Part shown: positions 6,022-10,803 of the stretch, piece after piece
Layout of the letters: every line of letters starts with the position of its first letter
Position numbering within the stretch: position 1 is the stretch's first letter
Source: Bordetella parapertussis
GTDB taxonomy: Bacteria > Pseudomonadota > Gammaproteobacteria > Burkholderiales > Burkholderiaceae_B
Reading direction: 5' to 3'
Length of the DNA: 10,803 bases
Assembly (NCBI GenBank): GCA_945895265.1
Contig: CAMDEF010000076.1
Location: forward strand, 1-10,803
Program-made: the position numbers and the translations under genes
Notes under the pieces: model-generated
What the model was told of the DNA's origin: nothing
Databases searched by the model: none
Seen by the model: the letters and a program-made list of their open reading frames with translations, nothing else

Positions 6022-6892
6022 AGCCGATTTATTAGCGCTTGCCAGCCGTTACGCCAACGAGCGCCGAGTGCCTTTTAGCACCATCATCAAAGAGATTCTG
6101 CACTACGAAATCCTATACGCGATGGCTCAAAGTGAGGCACTCAGTCAACTAACCTTTCAGGGTGGTACAGCGCTGCGCCTCTGTTATCGGGGAACCCGTT
6201 ATTCTGAAGATCTTGGCTTCGCTTGTTCTGAAAGCTTTCATACTGACGCAATGAAACCTTTTGCCGAATTACTGCAAAAGGAAATCGCCGCGGCATACGA
6301 CCTCGACGTCGAGATTAAAAAGCCTAAGTTTAACGGTCAACGAACTGCGGGGGTGAGCGTTGCACGCTGGAGTGCAAAAATCCTAGTCCCGCAAGCTGAC
6401 CCAAGCGTGCCGCAGAATCAAGTCATCAACATTGAAGTCGCGAACGTGCGCGCTTATGAACCCGATCTGGTGGCGGTCAATGCAAACTATCCACATTTAC
6501 CCGCCCCTCTGCAGCAAATGATCATTGCGACTGAGACACCAACTGAAATTTTGGCCGACAAAATCGTTGCGCTAGGTGCTCGCCCGTATTTAAAGGCACG
6601 CGACGTGTGGGACATCAAATTTTTGCTTGATCGACAAACCGTCCCCGACTTTAAGCTAGTTCAAAAAAAACTAACAGACTACGGATGGACTGCAGACGCG
6701 TTCAAATCGAAAATGAGCGAAAAAATTGAATTGCTCGCGCAGCCAGATACTGCCAATCACTTCTACGCCGAGATGAGCCGCTTTGTAGATGCAACCGTTT
6801 TGCCTCAGCTTAAAAACCCTTCAATGGCAAATATGTTTTTACGAAAATCAATCGAGCTTGGTCAGCAAACAATTGCAGCTAACTTAGGTTAG
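6008..6892 (+). CDS. abiEii: AbiEii-family nucleotidyltransferase toxin
   Basis: This is the toxin of the AbiE module, a DNA polymerase beta-like nucleotidyltransferase of the AbiEii/DUF1814 family that causes growth arrest during phage infection. The 294 aa product starts at the ATG at 6008, overlapping abiEi by 14 bases; a TTG at 5993 is an in-frame alternative adding five residues. Motif I is present as FQGGTALRL (residues 50-58), followed by RYSEDLGF (64-71). In most relatives the latter reads SxDLDF or SxDIDF, giving the metal-binding DxD pair. Here the second Asp is Gly70, leaving Asp68 and the adjacent Glu67. The later conserved block TEILADKIVAL (179-189) and LKARDVWDI (195-203) is intact, and the C-terminus appears complete, so the gene does not look decayed. 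Reduced catalysis or a subgroup-specific active site are both possible. Confidence 0.85.
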   Translation: MFRTKADLLALASRYANERRVPFSTIIKEILHYEILYAMAQSEALSQLTFQGGTALRLCYRGTRYSEDLGFACSESFHTDAMKPFAELLQKEIAAAYDLDVEIKKPKFNGQRTAGVSVARWSAKILVPQADPSVPQNQVINIEVANVRAYEPDLVAVNANYPHLPAPLQQMIIATETPTEILADKIVALGARPYLKARDVWDIKFLLDRQTVPDFKLVQKKLTDYGWTADAFKSKMSEKIELLAQPDTANHFYAEMSRFVDATVLPQLKNPSMANMFLRKSIELGQQTIAANLG

Positions 6893-6916
6893 CGAGTGAA
6901 AAAATCGAAACAAGGC

Positions 6917-6922
6917 TATATT
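6917..6922 (+). promoter_or_regulatory. Possible -10 box for the aldolase gene
   Basis: TATATT sits 31 bases before the aldolase ATG, in the 61-base gap after abiEii, and matches the -10 consensus at five of six positions. The hexamer 17 bases upstream (GAGTGA) is a poor -35, so the promoter may need an activator or may be absent, in which case abiE readthrough would supply the aldolase. The Shine-Dalgarno AAGGAG at 6940-6945 is strong. Confidence 0.25.
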
Positions 6923-6953
6923 AAGCCACGAGACAATTCAAGGAGAACTCGCT

Positions 6954-7757
6954 ATGCGTATGAACAATCTAAAAAAATTATGGCGTGAAGGCAAACCCAC
7001 CGTTGGTGCCTGGCTATCTATCCCTGGTTGCTTTCCTGCCGAGGTGATGGCCCACACCGGAGTCGACTGGCTTTGCGTCGATATGCAGCACGGTTGCATT
7101 GATTACTCCGACGTCGTGCCAATGCTTACCGCAATTTCAACCACCAATGTCACGCCCTTAGTGCGCGTGCCATGGAACGAACCGTCAATGATCATGAAGG
7201 TACTCGATGCGGGTGCCTACGGCGTGATCGTGCCCATGGTCAGCAATCGTGAAGAAGCTGAACGCGCTGTCGCCGCGTGCCGCTATCCACCAACCGGCAT
7301 GCGCAGTAACGGCCCAAACCGTGCCTTTATGTATAGCGGCGCCGACTACCAAAAACATTCTGACAAAGAAATGCTCTGTATCGTCATGATCGAAACCCCT
7401 GAGGGCATCGAGAAGATGGAAGAGATCATTTCAACCCCAGGTCTTGATGGCGCCTATATCGGACCAACCGATTTAGCCTTGGCGTTGGGCTTACCCCCAG
7501 TGATGGATAACGATGAGCCCTTGCACGTGGCAACCGTCAATCGCATGCTTGATCTGTGTAAAAAGCATAAGGTTGTGGCAGGCATGCACACTGGTAGTTC
7601 AAAGTATTCACAACGCTATATTGACCAAGGCTTTCAAATGGTGATGTTGGTCAATGACCGCGCTGCGATGTCAAACTGGGTCAAAGCTGAAGTCGGTCGC
7701 TTGACTGGCTGGACACCTGCTGTGCCTACGGCTCCGTCGAGTAATACTGGTTATTGA
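6954..7757 (+). CDS. HpcH/HpaI-family class II aldolase (2-keto-3-deoxy acid aldolase type)
   Basis: This cytoplasmic, divalent-metal-dependent pyruvate aldolase belongs to the HpcH/HpaI family, whose members cleave 2-keto-3-deoxy (or 4-hydroxy-2-oxo) acids to pyruvate plus an aldehyde. At 267 aa it has the usual length. Key residues align with E. coli HpaI: His46 (DMQHG, HpaI His45), Arg71 (LVRVPWN, Arg70), and metal ligands Glu147 (MIETPEG, Glu149) and Asp173 (GPTDLA, Asp175). The residue before the catalytic His is Gln45, where HpaI has Glu44. The start at 6954 is supported by AAGGAG at an 8-base spacing; a second ATG at 6960 is too far from it. Pairing with the dehydratase across the abiE module suggests a dehydratase-aldolase sugar-acid route (inference). 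The end is marked by a strong terminator. Confidence 0.93.
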   Translation: MRMNNLKKLWREGKPTVGAWLSIPGCFPAEVMAHTGVDWLCVDMQHGCIDYSDVVPMLTAISTTNVTPLVRVPWNEPSMIMKVLDAGAYGVIVPMVSNREEAERAVAACRYPPTGMRSNGPNRAFMYSGADYQKHSDKEMLCIVMIETPEGIEKMEEIISTPGLDGAYIGPTDLALALGLPPVMDNDEPLHVATVNRMLDLCKKHKVVAGMHTGSSKYSQRYIDQGFQMVMLVNDRAAMSNWVKAEVGRLTGWTPAVPTAPSSNTGY

Positions 7758-7787
7758 GCACCTAGAAATTTCATGCTCTTGTGACGC

Positions 7788-7830
7788 AAAAGACCTCAAA
7801 CATTGACAACATTGTTTGAGGTCTTTTTTT
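7788..7830 (+). terminator. Intrinsic terminator after the aldolase gene
   Basis: A perfect 12-bp stem, AGACCTCAAACA (7791-7802) with TGTTTGAGGTCT (7813-7824), encloses a 10-base loop. The stem can be extended by flanking A-T pairs and ends in seven Ts (7824-7830). It begins about 30 bases past the aldolase stop. The short A-run on its left could also allow weak termination of minus-strand transcription from the CMD-like gene. Confidence 0.93.
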
Positions 7831-7838
7831 CTAGCATT

Positions 7839-7888
7839 CTTGGTCTAGCTCGCAAACACGGCGCAAAGCGTGGTTACTAGAGACCAAG
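7839..7888. other. Second stem-loop next to the terminator
   Basis: CTTGGTCT (7839-7846) and AGACCAAG (7881-7888) form a perfect 8-bp outer stem. An inner CACG/CGTG stem (7857-7860 with 7869-7872) closes an 8-base loop. There is no T-run on either strand. It lies between the aldolase terminator and the convergent CMD-like gene, where on the minus strand it would be in that gene's 3' untranslated region. The rest of 7758-7939 shows no gene. Confidence 0.35.
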
Positions 7889-7939
7889 GTACCGAAGCGT
7901 CGGCAACGGTTTCGCTGACGACCGAATCGTCTACTTAGC

Positions 7940-8383
7940 TCACTTCTTGGCGACTTTCTTAGCTGCTTTTTTAGGCGACTTCTTGGCAGACTTCAAACTT
8001 GCCTTGTACTCTGCAAACACTTTCACCGCAATCAGCATGGCTTCGCGAATTTTAGGTGCACCGACATAGCCCATCAATTGCAGTAAGACTTCGGTGATTT
8101 CTTCTTCTGTCCAGCCCTGCTTCAAAGCGAAGATCATGTGAATATGGAGCTCAGCTTCTTGCCCCGTGCAGGCATCTGACACCATCACCACGAGCGCGCG
8201 TGTTTTTAAATCAAGGCCTGGGCGAGCCCACAAGGCACCAAACACTGAGGTCGTTGCAACCTTGATGAAGTTGGTCATCAACGGATCACCATACGTCACC
8301 GTATTTGATTTTTTGAAACTCGCCTCACCGTGCAACGTGCGGCGAATTTCCATTCCTTTTTGGTACAGATCGTCGTTATTCAT
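7940..8383 (-). CDS. Carboxymuconolactone decarboxylase-family protein with lysine-rich C-terminal tail
   Basis: This small helical protein has the CMD (PcaC/AhpD-like) fold. The core reads LDLKTRALVVMVSDACTG (57-74), then AELHIHMIFALKQGWTEEEI (77-96) and EVLLQLMGYVGAPKIREAM (98-116). This fits the decarboxylase side of the family, with conserved Glu and His residues, rather than AhpD peroxidases, because no CxxC is present. The core resembles 4-carboxymuconolactone decarboxylase, but the substrate is unproven. After about residue 126 comes an unusual tail in which 10 of the last 21 residues are lysine (KKSPKKAAKKVAKK), like bacterial histone-H1-type tails. The ATG at 8383 has an AAGGAAG Shine-Dalgarno. 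It is last in the ligase-SnoaL-SDR operon, 88 bases after the SDR stop, with palindromes in that gap that could permit separate regulation. Confidence 0.87.
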   Translation of the reverse strand: MNNDDLYQKGMEIRRTLHGEASFKKSNTVTYGDPLMTNFIKVATTSVFGALWARPGLDLKTRALVVMVSDACTGQEAELHIHMIFALKQGWTEEEITEVLLQLMGYVGAPKIREAMLIAVKVFAEYKASLKSAKKSPKKAAKKVAKK

Positions 8384-8441
8384 GCTTGTCTTCCTTAATT
8401 GAGTCGTTGTTAATTGAAAAACTTTTTAAAATACTGAAATC

Positions 8442-8466
8442 CATCGTCCGATGAGTGAGTCACTCA
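8442..8466. promoter_or_regulatory. Adjacent palindromes between the SDR and CMD-like genes
   Basis: TGAGTGA-G-TCACTCA (8452-8466) is a perfect 7+1+7 palindrome starting 5 bases past the SDR stop. It shares two bases with a second palindrome, CATCG-TC-CGATG (8442-8453). Further along, TTAATTGA occurs twice (8395-8402 and 8410-8417). The region could be an operator or promoter for the CMD-like gene or an RNA processing hairpin. No convincing -35/-10 pair was found. Confidence 0.35.
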
Positions 8467-8471
8467 AGAAA

Positions 8472-9245
8472 TTAATTCGCTGCAGCCAAACCACCATCAA
8501 TCGTAATATAAATACCGGTCGTATACGACGAGCGCTCTGAGGCCACAAAGGCTACCGTGTAGGCAATTTCTTCGGGCTCAGCTGGGCGACCAAAGGCCAT
8601 GCCTGCCACCAAATCAGTCCAGCGATTTTCATCACCATACATGGCCAAAGCGCGCTGTTTGTAAACTTTGGTCAGGCGATCCGTCGCCACTGGACCAGGG
8701 CTGACACCGACCACGCGGATACCATCCTTATGTGAGCTACCACCGAGCGCGCGGGTGAAAGCCATCAAGCCGGCGTTTCCGGTTGACCCCGCAATATAAG
8801 ACGAGGTCAGGCGCTCACCTGCCGCACCCAAAACATTGACAATCACGCCTTCATGGCGCGCTTTCATCTTGCGATAGACTTCGCGACAAAGATTGATGTA
8901 GCCAAAAACTTTCAAATCCCAGGCTGTGCGCCAGGTGTCTTCATCTACCGTCAACAAGTCTCCGCCTGGGATGGCCCCAGCGTTATTGACCAAGATATCA
9001 ATGTCACCGGCCCAGTCGCTGACTGTCTTTGCCGACCCTTTTGCACTTAAATCTGCTGACAAATAGCCAACTTTAGCGCCCGTGGCGGCTGTGATCTCAG
9101 CGGCCAACTCTTTTAAGGCAGCGCCGTCGCGTGACACCAGCAGAACCTCGCACCCCTCTTGCGCCAACACCATTGCGCACGACTTACCGATGCCTTTCGA
9201 AGCACCGGTCACAAGCGCACGTTTAGCCTTGAGTTTTAAATCCAC
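8472..9245 (-). CDS. SDR-fold (short-chain dehydrogenase/reductase-like) protein lacking the catalytic tetrad
   Basis: This 257 aa Rossmann-fold protein belongs to the SDR superfamily. Cofactor signatures are intact: TGASKGIG (13-20), SADLS around 63-67 and NNAG (87-90). PGPV (183-186), the late GRPAEPEEIAYTVAFVAS segment (219-236) and the terminal TIDGG (248-252) are also family-typical. By alignment to classical SDRs, the four catalytic positions Asn-Ser-Tyr-Lys are Lys112 (DLKVFG), Gly140 (NVLG), Gly153 and Asn157: the usual YxxxK segment reads GSTGN, with a displaced Tyr150. It may bind a nucleotide without classical redox catalysis, or use other residues. It starts at GTG 9245, set by an AGGAG Shine-Dalgarno 6 bases upstream. 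It lies 32 bases after the SnoaL-like gene in a ligase operon, so an acyl-CoA or acid substrate pathway is inferred. Confidence 0.9.
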   Translation of the reverse strand: MDLKLKAKRALVTGASKGIGKSCAMVLAQEGCEVLLVSRDGAALKELAAEITAATGAKVGYLSADLSAKGSAKTVSDWAGDIDILVNNAGAIPGGDLLTVDEDTWRTAWDLKVFGYINLCREVYRKMKARHEGVIVNVLGAAGERLTSSYIAGSTGNAGLMAFTRALGGSSHKDGIRVVGVSPGPVATDRLTKVYKQRALAMYGDENRWTDLVAGMAFGRPAEPEEIAYTVAFVASERSSYTTGIYITIDGGLAAAN

Positions 9246-9277
9246 TGAAATCTCCTAATTGTTCATGGTACAGAAAA

Positions 9278-9856
9278 TTACCGTTTTGCGTCAGCTGAAC
9301 CGGCAAGCATCTGCCAAAGAGCATCCGAGCGATCGCGTTTCGCCAAGGCCCAAATCGGCTGCAGACGATCCACTTGTTGGGCTGCTTTGACATCTTCGAT
9401 CGCAACGATACGACTCGCAATCTTCCAAACACCTTGTCGACATTCCATACGGTCAACATAGCGACACAGAAGCTCAACCACAACCTTCTTGCCCTCTTGC
9501 AAAGGTTCGTCACCCAGCCATAACTTGATCGTTTCAAGGGCCTCGTGGCCGTAACGCTGATAGGCGACACAGTAGGTTTCAGCCACTGCGACGTTGTCAC
9601 TTAAAAAATCGATCTTGCAATTTCCGATGAAATGCATCGACTGTTCAATCGTTTGGTGCCGGCGCTCAAGCCATTCCATAAATCCGTCAACGTTACCCTT
9701 ATAACCACCATGATCGTCATAGGCGTCTGGGTGGTAGGCCTCGCGTACTAAATCCCATTCACGACGATCGACACCCCGACAGTACGACACCAAGTTGTCT
9801 TTGATGCGTTCTTTATTTAAAAGTTGCTTTAAACCGTCTGCGGTCACCGAGTCCAT
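9278..9856 (-). CDS. SnoaL-like (NTF2-fold) protein
   Basis: This 192 aa protein fits the SnoaL-like domain group, a cone-shaped NTF2 fold used by small isomerases, dehydratases, cyclases and ring-hydroxylating dioxygenase beta subunits. The N-terminal helices (about 10-45) end in SYCRGVDRREWDLVREAYHP, followed by DAYDDHGGYKG, MHFIGN (74-79) and the sheet CRYVDRME (131-138) and VWKIASRIV (143-151). Polar residues in the presumed pocket include Tyr25, Arg27, Asp30, Asp44 and His75. It starts at ATG 9856 with AAGGA at a 9-base spacing, 5 bases after the ligase stop, so translation is probably coupled. It is followed by the SDR-like gene. No dioxygenase alpha subunit is visible in the window, so a stand-alone enzyme acting on the ligase product is more likely than a dioxygenase subunit. 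The reaction is unknown. Confidence 0.85.
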   Translation of the reverse strand: MDSVTADGLKQLLNKERIKDNLVSYCRGVDRREWDLVREAYHPDAYDDHGGYKGNVDGFMEWLERRHQTIEQSMHFIGNCKIDFLSDNVAVAETYCVAYQRYGHEALETIKLWLGDEPLQEGKKVVVELLCRYVDRMECRQGVWKIASRIVAIEDVKAAQQVDRLQPIWALAKRDRSDALWQMLAGSADAKR

Positions 9857-9861
9857 TGTTC

Positions 9862-10803
9862 TTATCCTTTATTCTGGTTGCTAAGCATTGCACGCAAGCG
9901 CGTGCGCAGTACTTCTTTTTGGATTTTTCCGGTTGGTGTCATAGGCAAGGCCTCAACGAAATAACACTCGACCGGGATCTTAAAGCTTGCGATCTTACCT
10001 TTACAGTGAGCAATCACTTGTTGGGCCTGCTTCGGGCCAGTTGCTGCGCTCACAATAAAGGCCACAGGCACCTCAGACAAACGTGCATCCGGCTGACCAA
10101 CCACCGCCACGTACTCAACGCCTGGCAATGTTGCAATCAAGCCTTCAATTTCAGCGGGAGATACATTTTCGCCACCGACTTTCAACATGTCCTTTAATCT
10201 AACCACAAAGCGTACATGACCGTCTGCGCGCAAGATTCCAGCATCACCACTTTTGTACCAACCCTCTGAATCGAACACTTGCTCAGTCGCCTCGGGCTGA
10301 TTGTGGTATCCGATCATGCGGCTATACGAACGCACCTGTATCTCACCCACCTCGCCTGTGGCGGCCGGCTGTTGGGTATTAGGATTGATCACCCGCAGCT
10401 CAACGCCTGGCAAGGGATAGCCACTGGCTGCACAGCGTTGTTCAAGATTCGCATCTTGAGGGGTTAAGGTGACACCTCCCCAAAGCTCAGTCACTCCATA
10501 ACCCGATAAGGTTGGGCAAACTTTGGTCTGCGCGGCCTGAGCAAGTTCAATGGTTGAATCGGCACCAACGGTTAAGGTACCAAAACGCAAACTGCTGATG
10601 TCAGCAGGCTTTTTTGCTAAGGCCAGCATAAAGTCATTGAAGTGAGCATCAAAGCCATGCACCACCGTGACCCGATGCTTGGCGATCAACTCAAGTGCCA
10701 GATCAACCTGAAAACCGCTCATGATGACCTGTGCACCGCCACACATAAACGACATAATCATCGAATAGCTGATGGCGTACACATGAAAGAGCGGCAAGTA
10801 GGT
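9862..10803 (-). CDS. Acyl-CoA synthetase (AMP-forming), 5'-truncated by the window
   Basis: This is the C-terminal 313 residues of an ANL-superfamily acyl/aryl-CoA ligase, which activates a carboxylic acid with ATP and CoA in the cytoplasm. The frame is open to the window edge and begins TYLPLFHVYAISYSM; the LPLFH motif is internal in this family, so the TTG at 10797 is not a start and the P-loop-like A3 motif lies outside. Visible motifs are YGVTELWG (A5), GWYKSGDAG (A7) and RLKDMLKVGGENVSPAEIE (A8, containing the adenylate-domain hinge). The final block is PMTPTGKIQK (A10), with the lysine needed for adenylation. The C-terminus (LRAMLSNQNKG) is complete. It is the first visible gene of the ligase-SnoaL-SDR-CMD operon. 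A medium-chain, cyclic or aromatic acid substrate is plausible but not determinable. Confidence 0.94.
   Translation of the reverse strand, partial: TYLPLFHVYAISYSMIMSFMCGGAQVIMSGFQVDLALELIAKHRVTVVHGFDAHFNDFMLALAKKPADISSLRFGTLTVGADSTIELAQAAQTKVCPTLSGYGVTELWGGVTLTPQDANLEQRCAASGYPLPGVELRVINPNTQQPAATGEVGEIQVRSYSRMIGYHNQPEATEQVFDSEGWYKSGDAGILRADGHVRFVVRLKDMLKVGGENVSPAEIEGLIATLPGVEYVAVVGQPDARLSEVPVAFIVSAATGPKQAQQVIAHCKGKIASFKIPVECYFVEALPMTPTGKIQKEVLRTRLRAMLSNQNKG

Noticed and set aside
9283..9292. TTTTGCGTCA resembling one arm of the dctP-upstream inverted repeat
   Set aside because: It falls in the coding 3' end of the SnoaL-like gene with no partner arm, so it is probably coincidental.
9856..10197. 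113-codon plus-strand frame antisense to the ligase
   Set aside because: It mirrors the conserved C-terminal ligase domain and has no protein-like features of its own.
10795..10797. TTG as the start codon of the ligase
   Set aside because: The frame continues to the window edge, and LPLFHVY is an internal motif of the family, so the gene simply runs out of the window.

Overview
The window looks like a chromosomal catabolic region of a betaproteobacterium, probably Burkholderiales and perhaps Alcaligenaceae-like. This is inferred from the Bug/TctC-type periplasmic binding protein, the TRAP transporter next to an enolase-superfamily dehydratase, the small CoA-ligase/SnoaL/SDR operon, and moderate GC judged by eye. 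No rRNA, tRNA, CRISPR array, insertion sequence or phage gene is visible. Both edges cut through genes.

Layout. (1) 2-892 (+): 3' part of a Bug-family solute-binding protein. (2) 890-1060: a 70-bp tandem repeat (two full units and a partial third) fills the gap between the converging Bug and dctM genes and carries both stop codons. (3) 5225-1026 (-): an enolase-superfamily acid-sugar dehydratase followed by a complete TRAP transporter, dctP-dctQ-dctM. A cre-like (LacI/GalR-type) operator lies just upstream of the dehydratase, and a 13-bp perfect inverted repeat lies between the dehydratase and dctP. (4) 5422-6892 (+): a two-gene AbiE toxin-antitoxin/abortive-infection module. It has a recognisable sigma70 promoter whose -10 box lies inside an inverted repeat, the arrangement expected for AbiEi autorepression. 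(5) 6954-7757 (+): an HpcH/HpaI class II aldolase with a strong Shine-Dalgarno and a strong intrinsic terminator. (6) 10803-7940 (-): a four-gene operon of acyl-CoA ligase (5'-truncated by the window), SnoaL-like protein, SDR-fold protein and carboxymuconolactone-decarboxylase-like protein.

How the genes fit together. Dehydratase plus HpaI-type aldolase is a classical pairing for breaking down sugar acids: dehydration to a 2-keto-3-deoxy acid, then retro-aldol cleavage. TRAP and Bug proteins both bind organic or sugar acids in the periplasm. I infer an uptake and degradation cluster for a sugar acid or hydroxy acid, into whose divergent centre the AbiE module has been inserted. The second operon suggests CoA activation and processing of a separate carboxylic acid.

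The most unusual points are: the SDR lacks all four residues of the catalytic Asn-Ser-Tyr-Lys tetrad; AbiEii has DLG where the nucleotidyltransferase DxD motif is expected; the CMD-like protein carries a histone-H1-like lysine-rich tail; and a 70-bp tandem repeat overlaps two stop codons. I did not find a clearly undescribed multi-gene system. The best candidates for novelty are the ligase-SnoaL-SDR-CMD operon and the atypical AbiE.
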